Assembly (NCBI GenBank): GCA_963682175.1
Contig: OY821792.1
Coordinates: 31,122,652 to 31,186,651, forward strand
Direction: 5' to 3'
DNA: 64,000 bases
DNA from: Triglochin maritima
Lineage: Eukaryota > Streptophyta > Magnoliopsida > Alismatales > Juncaginaceae
How positions within the stretch are numbered: position 1 is the stretch's first letter; each line of letters begins with the position of its first letter. Positions 45,678 to 55,738 of this stretch are shown here, piece by piece. The translations under genes and the position numbers were made by a program. Under the pieces are notes generated by a model that saw only the letters and a list, made by a program, of their open reading frames with translations, did no database searches and was not told the DNA's origin.

Positions 45678-45687
45678 TTATTTATAG
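45678..45687 (-). promoter_or_regulatory. TATA box of the MULE-3 transposase gene
   Basis: The minus strand reads CTATAAATAAGG between the right TIR and the ATG at 45628, about 50 bases upstream of it. Confidence 0.7.
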
Positions 45688-45723
45688 ACACGGGACGATA
45701 TGGGTATTAAATATATTGTTAAG

Positions 45724-45784
45724 GGCAATTTGGTAATTTCAAGGGGCGATTTAAGTAGTTTTGGGGCGACGTTTAGTAGTTCCC
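45724..45784 (-). repeat. Right TIR of MULE-3
   Basis: The inverted match of the left TIR; it is one base longer at the tip (GGGAACT against TGAACT). It is followed directly by the target duplication TTTTATAAC. Confidence 0.9.
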
Positions 45785-45793
45785 TTTTATAAC

Positions 45794-48213
45794 GGCACGT
45801 GAACCATTCCTTACTTGTTAATCTCTTACTCTTTTAGGCCCATGGGCCGGGGTCATTCACTTGTTGGGCTTCTAGGCCCATGGTCCAACCAGGTCCATTC
45901 TTTTTTTTTCCTTTTTTGGATTAAAATAACTTAGGAAATTCCTTGCCTCCATGTCAGTTTGTGACCACGAAAATCTCGGGACGTGAGGTTACTCAAAATA
46001 AATGGTATTTTGCTTTTGAGAAATTTGTGTTACTAACCGTGTCAATGCTCCGTCAAAAAATGGTAAATATCTAAAAATAATTAGCAAAATTAGTTATATA
46101 TAAATTATTCTAATTTTGAATTGTAATCGGAAATATTGCATAGTTACACCAAAGGTTGTATCTCCCGTTTAGATGGGGTTGCCAGACATGAGCATTAGGT
46201 TTTCAATCTTTGGCATATATTTCAACACAGTGGCTACTGGTAGTCAAGATGTCATCGTTATTTTAAAGATTGTAGGTAGAAAATAACAAATTATACTTGG
46301 AAGTATTTACCAACCATGCAAAGGTACAATTGCTGATTTGAAAGCAAGCAATTGCATGTGTAATTATTATTTTTAAAGCAACCAACTACATATATATCAT
46401 ATCCTCGAATTTAATAAGATGTATTTTATGCAACATCACCCAAGACAACTAGGGATGAGTTGCCTTCTGTCTTGGTCTTATCTCTTTCTAATTAAAAATT
46501 TGAGCACGCCAATATCCTGCCTCTTTTATATAAAAAAATACTTCTCGTGGTAATAACAACAATAACAAGTAACAAGTCTAATACCAAAACTTTCAAAACA
46601 ATAAAACAAAGTCTAGTATCATAACAAAGCCAGAAGTTTATATATGTGAGTGAACATGGAATCAAAAATTGTTGGTTGGCAAACTTCTTCCATGACTTTA
46701 TGGATTTTAATTTAGACTTCCTCCATGAATTTATGAAGGGTAATTTATGTACAATACAAAATATATCTCTAGCTTTTTATCATACCAAAATCCTAGAATA
46801 CAGAAAATGTTATTTAGATGCTAGGTATCATGGATAAGGAATTTAGGTCGAAATCTAATATATCTGACTGCAGTGTAAGATCAAGGTCCATCTATGCCAT
46901 ACATGACACTTGCCAAGGAGTTGATGTTCTCTTAGGCCAGAATAAGAGCTGCTACAACATAATGTACAAAAATCTACGCCCGAGATTCCAAACATCTCGA
47001 GTGAAAATACAATTTTCCCCATCGCAGACTATATATACTGGCCCCATCTCGTGTGAATGTTCGTTCTTAAAGTAGACATGTCAATTTTAGACACGACACG
47101 ATTACACGACACGGACACGACACATCTAACTTAAAGCCTATCTTAAAGCCTATCTTTCCATGGCAATTATCTGAAAATGTCATCAAAGCTTGACTTATCA
47201 TGATAGTTTTTTAGAAGTGTCATTGAAACTTTCTTTAATAACATTTTCTATATAAATGTCATCAAAGTTTTCATTTTCATGATACCTATTTTCAAATATC
47301 CTTAAAAGCTCATTTTCATGCCATTCTTTTACAAATGTCAACAAATTTTTTATTTTCCCTGACCTTTCTTCAAAAGATTCATTATTGGAAAGTGACTAGA
47401 TATGTCATTTTAGTTATTTCCAATACAAATGACTTTATTAGTGTGTCATTAAAGCTACGTTTTAAGGTACGTGCAAATAATACACCACATGATTCAAGTG
47501 TGCATTAATTATGAATATTTATTCAGTTTGGTTGATTGGCACATGTGACCATCCATGGCTACTATTGGATCTACAATTTAATAAGGCTATATTTGCATAA
47601 ATCAGGAGATGCCATTTTTATATAATAAAAAACACTACTAATAATGTCGCTTTCTAGAATCCTATGTCTAAACGTCTCTAGGGATAAACTTTGGGCCAAT
47701 TGATTTTTGCAAACTATTTCATTCAGGCTATGCATGGTTCAAAGATCTTCTCCTACCATCATCTTTCAAGTGCAATGTGAAACAATGAGAAACACAGTTG
47801 GTCTCTATTCTTGTTCGAATATCTGTCAAACACAACTTACCAATAAGAAACTTATTAGTTTTATCCAATTTAGAGACTTATTTCCTCAGGTTGTTCACGT
47901 GAAAAAGTAGGTTAATAACAATTGGTGGAAGTTAATTTTGTATTTGTTTCTCTGACCTTTTATAGGTACCATACGCCTGCGTAGATTAACAAACACAAAG
48001 GTAATTAAGCTAGTCAAAGATAAAGCAACAGTAGAAGATAATTAATCTATAGTTGTAATAATTTTACCAACCTAAAGACTATACAATATTACTTAGAGCG
48101 TGCAGTTATGATATTATTACTGCACTATTCCCGACAATTACGTATTGTAACATGGATTAACATTTAACAAAATGCAATTTGGACACGTCCTTAAATAACA
48201 TGAAGATAGTAAG
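45794..48213. other. Intergenic region with old repeat debris
   Basis: No supported gene. Bases 47080-47130 carry ACACGACACGATTACACGAC, a word family also seen at 20140-20330. Bases 47140-47480 are a degenerate repeat of about 50-60 bp built on AATGTCATCAAAG, and CACTAC at about 47631 could be one tip of a decayed CACTA element, but the other tip was not found. Bases 48209-48213 (GTAAG) are the target duplication of solo LTR C. Confidence 0.45.
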
Positions 48214-50074
48214 TGTAACATCCCGAAACAGCGGAAATTTAAAAATTTATAATCAAGACATTAGAGACCAATAATCAAAGACGGGATTGTTACTTCTCAT
48301 AAAACATATAAGCGGTGCACCATATTACATCAGAGTTTGTCAAAACGATACATGATTACAACAGAACGACAAAAGGAGATAAACGTAATCATGTCGACCT
48401 CAGTGGTCTGAATAGAGGATCTGATCCCAAGATACGCGCGCCCGCTGATCACCACCCAACTGACCTACTGCGGTCCTGAAAAAGATGCAACAACAATGCC
48501 TGAGTTTCCATAAGGAAACCCCGTATGCCAAGCTCACCTATATGCATACAGTAGTAAAAAATGAACTTATCATACTAGTAGCATGTTATGTCATCGACAG
48601 TAAGGAAAACAGTTCCGCCGAAGGGTAACATGGGACATCAGTTCGACAATCATCATCGGGTCTCCCGAGGAGACCTACCGTAGGCACATACGGTCTAGCG
48701 GAACAAGTCGTGACACTCCCCACACGCGGCTATACTAATCATGGGGTTCGGCAGAGAACGTCCGTCAGGTCCGCGCCATAAGAAACAGATCTGCAACTTC
48801 GTGGTCGAAACCACACCAACAGAGCCGTCGCTCGGTCGGTCCATCAATCATTATCTTAGTAGGTGCCCATCTGAGGAACATAGCTGGAACATCATCATCG
48901 GTCCATCAATCATCATCGCCGGAACAACATCGGCGACATCACCGGCGCTGCAACGGTGGTCCATCAATACGTCCGGCACAGCATCGGACGGGCACAGACC
49001 GAAGTCTGTCAGGTCATCAGGCTCCATGAGCCGCAAACACCAACCACGTCGCTATAAAAGCAGGGCAGTGACCTCCGTAGCCCCATGGGCCGGTAGTCAC
49101 CTCACCCAACAACAGTTGCGTGTCCGCACAATCATCATACATTGGGATCCGCGATCCCTCAGGCCTACTACTCTACAATGAGTCCAATCAATCCATCATA
49201 TTAGTCACGATCCATACATGGAGGTGACGCGTCCCGAACACTCACACTCTTCCACACGACGGTCCCTGGGCAGGCACGCGTAACGCGCCCACCGTCACCT
49301 CCCGGCTCACGCACAAGGCGAGGACACGGGTTTCCATGGACACAGTTGACATTCAAAAAGGGAACCAGGAATTCAGTCCTGTGCAAAAATGATTGACCGA
49401 AGGAGGCAACCCGGTTGACCGTTTCCTCAAGGGAATCGGTCGACCGAAAGTCTGCAACGGTCGAACTATTTGCGCAAAACTTAAGTCCCAACGGTCTACC
49501 GAAGGTCTAAAACCGGTCGACCGAAACGATGTCAAAATCCGGAGTCTGGTCAACATCAATTCAAAACTATCGGTCGACCGACTCAGGGGTCTCAGTCGAT
49601 CGAAAACTAACAGGGCATCCTAGTATTTCTAAGTCATATAACGGTCGACCGCACAAGCATAAAAAGGTCTAGTACACTTAAGTTCCGGTCGACCGAACAC
49701 AAGGAACCGGTCGACCGAAACACAACAGGCAGTCAAAATACACTACATTCGGTCGACCGTCCGAGGTAGGGTTGTGCATCCCACGTTTCTCCTCCAACTC
49801 TTAACTGACCTCCACGCGCCTGAGACGCCTCCACAAAGTCTGGTCGTCAGAAGAGAGGAAGGGAGTGAGTGAGAGAGATGAATGACAACAACAAAATGGA
49901 AGAAGAAGAAAAGAAAGGAGGACGAATTTGGTTTATAAAACCCACACCCCTCACATCACTGTTCTTCCTCTTCCCCACGCACGCACTGTTCACATCATCA
50001 CTTCCCCACGCAAACTCTACCCTAATCTCCTCCTAATCCCCCATTAATACCCTAATGGGTTTAAGGTTCTAACA
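48214..50074 (+). mobile_element. Solo LTR C
   Basis: It starts TGTAACATCCCG and ends GGTTCTAACA, with perfect GTAAG duplications at 48209-48213 and 50075-50079; length 1861 bp. It is the closest relative of copy D and lacks the inner tandem repeats of A and B. A GGTCGACCG cluster (about 49395-49765) is followed by TTTATAAAACCC at about 49932, the best-preserved TATA box in the family, and then about 135 bp to the end. Confidence 0.9.
49395..49765. promoter_or_regulatory. CGGTCGACCG cluster in solo LTR C
   Basis: About ten copies (for example 49439, 49516, 49571, 49643, 49687, 49710, 49751), some decayed to GGTTGACCG or GGTCTACCG by single changes. It ends about 170 bp upstream of the TATA box at 49932. 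Confidence 0.7.
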
Positions 50075-50759
50075 GTAAGATACCGAAGATAATATTAAAA
50101 AAACTGGCCAACACCATCATATAATACCACAAGTTGGACGTTTCTGATTTTGGAAGAGTTGAAGTCTTCACAAATTTCCGACCATTTATGCTTTTAATTA
50201 GGACGTCAAATTACGCATCTTTCGGTCAATAGCTTATTTCATTATCACGAAACGCACGTTTTAAGCAATGCTTAATTTAATGGTGTAATTCCGTAATTCC
50301 TTTTCATTTTTTATGATATCCAAAGTGGTTTTTGACTTGATGATTGGCTTCTTTCGGGCACCATAATTTGTTCTCGAGACCAAGAAATTGATTGAGAAAT
50401 CTTTGATGTGAAAAAACCTACTTCTAGAATCACTTTTATTTTTATTTGTTTGAAATTGGGTAATTGCATTAAGATGAAGGATTTAGTTGCTAACACAACT
50501 ATTTCCTTGTAGAGTATCTTACAATATATGTCTTTAGAAAATAAAAAAAGAAAAGTTGATAGTCGTCAACTCCTATGGTTGACAAGGTTCAAAAAGATAA
50601 GCGTAGGAAAACGGAAAAACAACAACAACAACTCGAACACCCCTTCTTAGGTGTCGGTTGTTTCTTCGTGGAAACGGATTCCTTTACTGAAACCTTGCAG
50701 TAGCTGCATAAGGTTGAGATCCAAGTTATTAGATCCCTGTAGAAGGGGGTAATACTTTG
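50075..50759. other. Anonymous DNA between solo LTR C and the LINE remnant
   Basis: No gene recognised. Part may be the decayed 3' end of the LINE, whose reading cannot be followed below about 50760. Confidence 0.4.
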
Positions 50760-51627
50760 TTTATTGTTTGGAAAAATACCAAGTATGCGATTGGAGTTTT
50801 AATATCTGTTACGAATGATAGTATTGCCCAATGAGTTTTTACTAGAAATTAGATCCCATAATTTTTTCATTCTAAAGCTTAGACTATGATTGTCAATATT
50901 TAGTACTCCTTTGGATTGACAAACTTGTTGCCAATTAACCAGGTTTTTGATTTTGGAGTGTTCTGTTGAGCTAATTAACCATAGAAAATTTCTTCTCAGT
51001 TGATCTATTTTTTATTACGCCTTTAGGGGTTTTGAGGCATGACATAGTAAGTTGTCATTGGAGTTAGCACGACATTGATCATTGTGATCCTTCCTTGAAT
51101 TGATAAATGTTTTGTAAAGACCATAACTTTGCTTAGGGATTAATTGGTGATTAGGGTGCTAATTGGAGAGCTTTGCATGGGAGTTGGGGGAAGGAATAGA
51201 AGGATAATGTTGGAGGAGAGAGAAGTGATGGGTGTGAGGTAGGGGAGGATGGTTACTGTGGTCGTTGGGTGAGGGGTTTTAAGTGAGGAAACCAACCCAT
51301 TCTCTTTCTTCTTCTTTCTCATTCCTTTCTTCACCTCATCACTCACTCTTTCCCTTCCGACGACAGTGGAGGAGGCAGAGGCTCGTGTGGATGGTGACGA
51401 AGGCGGAAGATCGTTCCCGGCGTGAGAGGTGCGGGGTGTTGCGTGCGAGATCTCTAGAGGCGGCGTTGCGCGAGCGAGGCTCCGGCAGATTCGTCGTTCT
51501 CTTGAGGTATGCCGGTTCTTAGTGTGTTTGGTGGTTGCTCACCTTCGTGGGAGGGTGGTGTTGGTCAGAGACATCTCCGACGATGTTTTCCTTGTAAAAC
51601 CTCGGCTGATGCGAGGTTGAAGACGAC

Positions 51628-52025
51628 CAACGGTCGACCGGGTCCCTCAGGCGGTCGACCGAATGTAGTGTATTTTGACTGGCTGTTGTGTTTTGGTCGA
51701 CCGGTTCCTTGTGTTCGGTCGACTGGAACTTAAGTGTACTGGACATTTTATGTTTGTTGCGGTCGACCGCTATATGACTTAGAATTACTAGGATGCCCTG
51801 GTAGTTTTCGGTCGACCGAAACTCCTGAGTCGGTCGACCGATAGTTTGATTTGATGTTGACCAGACTCCGGATTTTGACATTGTTTCGGTCGACCGGTTT
51901 TAGACTTTCGGTAGACCGTTGGGACTTAGGTTTTTGCGCAAATAGTTCGACCGTTACAGACTTTTGGTCGACTGATTCCCTTGAGGAAACGGTCGACCGA
52001 GTTGCCTCTTTCGGTCGACCGTTTT
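51628..52025. promoter_or_regulatory. CGGTCGACCG cluster in solo LTR D
   Basis: About twelve copies (for example 51631, 51653, 51695, 51716, 51761, 51810, 51831, 51888, 52011), with single-base decay products GGTAGACCG and GGTCGACTG. Confidence 0.7.
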
Positions 52026-53146
52026 TGCACAGGACTGAATTCCTGGTTCCCTTTTTGAATGTCAACTCTGTCCACGGAAACCCGTGTCCCCGCCTTGTGC
52101 GTGAGCCGGGAGGTGACGGTGGGCGCGTTACGCGTGCCTGCCCAGGGACCACTGTGTGGGTGTCCGGGACGCATCACCTCCATGTATGGATCGTGACTAA
52201 TATGATGGATTGATTGGACTCATTGTAGTGTAGCAGGCCTGAGGGATCGCGAATCCCAATGTATGATGATTGTGCGAGCACGCAACTGTTGTTAGGTGAG
52301 GTGACTACCGACCTACATGGCGACGGAGGTCGCTTCCCTGCTTTTATAGCGGCGACGTTGGTGTTTGCGGCTCGTGGAGCCTGATGACCTTGCAGAATTT
52401 GGTCTGGACCCGTCCGATGTTGTGCCGGACGTATTGTTGGACCACCGATGTTGTGCCGGTGATGCCACCGATGTTGTTCCGACGATGATGATTGATGGGT
52501 CGATGTTGTTCCGGCTATGTTGTATGATGGGTCGATGTTGTTCCGGCTATGTTATATGAAGGGTCGATGGTGTTCCGGGTATGTTTTCCTCAGCTGGGTA
52601 CCTACTGAGATGATGATTGATGGACCGACCGAGCGACGGCTCCGTTGGTGTGGTTTCGACCACGAAGTTACACATCTGTTTCTTATGGCTCGGACCTGGC
52701 GGATGCTCCTTGCCGAACCCCATGATTAGTGTAGCCGCGTGTGGGGGGCGTCACTTCTTGCTCCGTTAGACCGTATGTGTCTACGGTAGGTCTCCTCGGG
52801 AGACCCGATGATGATTATCGGACTGATGTCCTGTGTTACCCTTCGGGGGAATTGTTTTTCCTTACTGTTGATGACATGACATGCTACTAGTATGATAGGT
52901 TCATTTGTACTACTGCATGCTATAAGTGAGCTAGGCATACAGGGTTTCCTTTTGGAAACTCAGGCATTGTTGTTGCATCTTTTTCAGGACCGCAGTAAGT
53001 CCAGTTGGGTGGTGATCAGCGCGCGTATCTTGGGATCAGATCCTCTATTCGGACCACTGAGGTCGACATGATTACATTTATCTTCCTTTTGTTTTTCTGT
53101 TGTAATCATGTACCGTTTTGACAAACTCTGATGTAATATGGTGCAT

Positions 53147-53562
53147 GGTGAGAATTAAATTTATACCGCAAGTGCACGGCGTCAATGAAGACGTGGAAAA
53201 AGGCAACAAAAGTTACCTACGCAATGCTCAGTCGGGTTCACCGCCCGCTCTCGAAATTTCAGATGCTCCATGCGTCCACCCAGAGATGGTGCTAACCCCA
53301 GAAAAATTTGAAGCCCAGATGCTTCAATTGTGCGACGATTCCGCCGCAGGTTCCTCTTGATGTGCGGCGATTCCGCCGCCCTTGTTGCTCTGCCTGCGTT
53401 GAGATTTCACCGCGCGTTCTGTTGTCTCCTGAAACACAAATCCAAACACTTAGATCGCGCACAAGATAAACAGAAAAAAAATCGAAATTAACAAAAAAAA
53501 ACAAAATTTGCGTCGCCTCCCCGGCAACGGCGCCAAAAACTTGGTGAGAATTAAATTTATAC
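53147..53562 (-). mobile_element. 416-bp TRIM-like insert with 21-bp terminal direct repeats, in solo LTR D
   Basis: It is bounded by identical direct repeats (53147-53167 and 53542-53562) starting TGGTGAGAATTAAATTTA. Comparison with copy C shows that everything between is extra. On the minus strand the repeat reads TGTATAAATTTAATTCTCAC then CA when the next base is included, that is TG...CA. It is followed by AGTTTTTGGCGCCGTTGCCG, then GGGAGGCGACG, the leader seen just inside the 5' LTR of many plant Gypsy/Tat elements. No target duplication is evident, so it may be a recombined relic. Confidence 0.6.
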
Positions 53563-53785
53563 AGCTTATATGTTTTATAAGAAGTAACAGTCTCATCTTT
53601 GATTATTGGTCTCTGATGTCTTGATTATAAATTTTTAAATTTCCGTTGTTTCGGGATGTTACGTGGTTGCCCAACTTCCTATTTTGCATTCCATTTTTTG
53701 TATTATGTGGTTCCATTGAGATTGTTGACCTATTTTTGGTTGAAGTGGTATTCCTATATACTTGAATGGTTGCGCACTCTTTGTG

Positions 53786-53804
53786 CCCCCCCCCCCCCCC
53801 CCCC
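53786..53804. repeat. Run of 19 C in the LINE remnant
   Basis: An uninterrupted C tract in the reverse transcriptase region; its length is likely unstable or an assembly estimate. Confidence 0.9.
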
Positions 53805-54154
53805 AACGATTCCTGAAAATGAGATAATCTTTCTTCCGATACATGTATTCCAGTAATACTAGATTTTTCAAAGTTTATTCTTATCCCCGAAATGTGCTAA
53901 AAGATCACAAGTATTCTCTTAACGTTGATTATATTTTCATCCGTCGGTTTTAGGAAAATGATAGTATCATCCGCAAAATGCATATTAATAATATAAGCTT
54001 CTCCTATGTTGAGACCTTCAATGAGTCAATTATTGACTTCTAACCTTAGAATTTTGTTCAGCAAGTTCACCACTATAACGAATAACAATGGAGATAAGGG
54101 GTCTCCTTGACGGATCACTTTTATTTTGTTAACGTAAATTGCAACTAGGATGGC

Positions 54155-54686
54155 TGTAAAACCCTCAAAGTTTAGTCCCACATTGCTTAACATGAGAATG
54201 TTGGGGTGAGATATAAAGACATGAGCCCACTACCATAACACTTACCAACTTAAGTTTTGTGGCAATAGGTGGGTGTTGTGGGCCAGTGGGCACATGGGTG
54301 ACGGACCGGGACCCGGGTTCGATGCGGACTCGGGGACGGGACGTTACAGATGGTATCAGAGCCTGAACCAGCCGGAATTGTGGGAACTAAGTGCTACACC
54401 TAAAGGGTGGGAGCCACCTCTAGAATCCCACAACGCCTGGTGATGAGTGGCTTGACCCTGACGAGGACGTCAGGTGTTCAAGTGGGGTAGGTTGTAAAAC
54501 CCCCAAAGTTTAGTCTCACATTGCTTAACATGAGAATGTTGGGGTGAGATATAAAGACATGAGCCCACTACCATAACACTTACCAACTTAAGTTTTGTGG
54601 CAATAGGTGGGTGTTGTGGGCCAGTGGGCACATGGGTGACGGACCGGGACCCGAGTTCGATGCGGACTCGGGGACGGGACGTTACA
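54155..54686 (+). mobile_element. Complete TRIM (terminal-repeat retrotransposon in miniature)
   Basis: Two 194-bp LTRs (54155-54348 and 54493-54686) start TGTAAAACCC and end GACGTTACA. The target duplication ATGGC is perfect (54150-54154 and 54687-54691). A tRNA-Met primer site TGGTATCAGAGCC follows the first LTR at 54351-54363, and a purine tract AGTGGGGTAGG precedes the second. The total is 532 bp with no coding capacity. GGCACATGGGTGACGG in the LTR faintly resembles the 5S RNA C-box found in Cassandra TRIMs, but I cannot confirm that family. The LTRs differ at only a few bases. Confidence 0.95.
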
Positions 54687-54850
54687 ATGGCTATGTCATG
54701 ACGTGATTTGATACATTTTGAAAGAAGTCAATAAATTAAATTGGAAGTTATCTTTGAAATTACGAACCCTTAAAGAGTTTTGTCGGTTCTTTAAGAATAT
54801 CCCATCTTTAATTAATTGAATCCATGCTGTGATCTGCACGACTTAACAGT

Positions 54851-55738
54851 AACAGAGTTTTAGAAAAAGATTAACATGGTGTATTGCTGTCTATGTATTT
54901 CAAATCTAGATTAAAATACAATTGGATCACATCAACCACCTTCTTATTTAATGAATTGCATCGAACTATTAACTACTAGTTGTGAATGCATCTCGAGCAA
55001 ATTTAAAAATACATCCCATGATAAGGAAGAAACAGCCTAAGAACATGTAACAAATTAATTATTAGTTAATATTGATAGTTGTGCACTTTAGGTGCTAAGT
55101 GAAAATATGAAAGGGAATGTTATACTTCTCTATTTTTTCGATCAATTGTAAGATTTTTCTTCTTCTTGTAAATAATTAAGCAATTAATCGAGTAAACCAA
55201 GTTTTATTTTTGCAAATATACCCTTCACGATGTCCATATTTGTACAAAAAACACATTTCGTTTTTTCTATCGTCTCTCATACGCTTGCAGATGTTACATT
55301 TCCTATTTGTCACTTTAAATTTGGAATAGTAGCTTCCACAATACCTTCATGTCTCTTTTACATGCTCAAATTGGCGTTCAGGTTGAGATGCTAAATCAAA
55401 ATATTAAGAGAATATTTTTACTAAGAGAAGTTAATCATGTACTCTCTCCACAAATATGACTATTCAATATTCATGTATAGTGCGAATCTCCAATACAAAA
55501 TAGGAGAAATTAATTTTGTCTAACCAATGCTTACGCGGCAATCACGTGTATGAAACTTAGAATAATGAAGAACTATTTCGAAATAACACAAGGTTTTGGC
55601 CTCTTCTGACCATATTTACTCTATAAATAAGAACCATCCCCATTCCCAATAATTGGAAGATCACAATTCACAACTCACAAGTCACTACTCTTCTTGGTTA
55701 GGGTCTAGAATAACTAAGTAGAATTAAAGTTAGAAGTA
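54851..55738. promoter_or_regulatory. Upstream region of the patatin-like gene
   Basis: AT-rich, non-coding. CTATAAATAAG at 55621-55631 is a good TATA box, 117 bp before the ATG, leaving a leader of about 85 bases. No other site is claimed. Confidence 0.6.

Larger units (their letters stand above)
33962..45784. mobile_element. MULE-3, complete Mutator-like element with plant-mobile-domain gene and transposase-OTU gene
   Basis: A perfect 9-bp target duplication TTTTATAAC lies at 33953-33961 and 45785-45793, the hallmark size for Mutator elements. The TIRs are about 60 bp (33962-34021 and 45724-45784) and begin TGAACTGCTAAACATCG and, reversed, GGGAACTACTAAACGTCG. Without the nested Copia element the unit is about 6.5 kb. 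Two convergent genes fill it: a plant-mobile-domain protein (+) and a transposase fused to an OTU protease (-). Each gene starts about 150 bp from its TIR and has a GC-rich stem-loop array in its first intron. Confidence 0.93.
51113..53663 (-). mobile_element. Solo LTR D, reverse orientation, inside the LINE
   Basis: On the minus strand it begins CGTAACATCCCGAAACAACG (first base changed from T) and ends GGTCTTTACA at 51113. The flanks read AACCA and AAACA, a 4-of-5 target duplication in the LINE. It matches copy C along its length: GGTGCACCATATTACATC-type start, CCTGAGTTTCC, TCTCCCGAGGAGACCTACC and the GGTCGACCG cluster (51628-52025). The sequence at the TATA position of C reads ACTTAAAACCCC, so the TATA box appears lost. 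A 416-bp insert lies at 53147-53562. Confidence 0.85.
50760..54850 (-). mobile_element. L1-type LINE remnant, split by solo LTR D and a TRIM
   Basis: Three pieces of reverse transcriptase read on the minus strand in the right order. 54692-54850 and 53664-54154 give IRQGDPLSPLLFV, then HFADDTIIFLK (the FADD catalytic motif), then YIGIPLQPKIGQQSQWNHII and KIGSWAT. 50760-51112 continues with HLSIQGR-like FKEGS/GRITMINVVL and RRNFLWLISSTEHSKI, then a VCQSKG stretch. Stops and frame breaks are frequent, so it is dead. The solo LTR interrupts the SWATKH... stretch exactly; the TRIM interrupts just upstream of QGDP. Confidence 0.82.

Noticed and set aside
46646..47075. Two adjoining frames of 63 and 85 aa
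   Set aside because: No recognisable domain or promoter; AT-rich flank with repeat debris.
47130..47660. CACTA transposon end (CACTAC at about 47631 with AATGTCATCAAAG repeats beside it)
   Set aside because: No second tip and no 3-bp duplication found; kept only as a note on the region.
53118..53360. 80-aa plus-strand frame at the edge of the 416-bp insert
   Set aside because: It runs across the insert junction in solo LTR D and has no domain.
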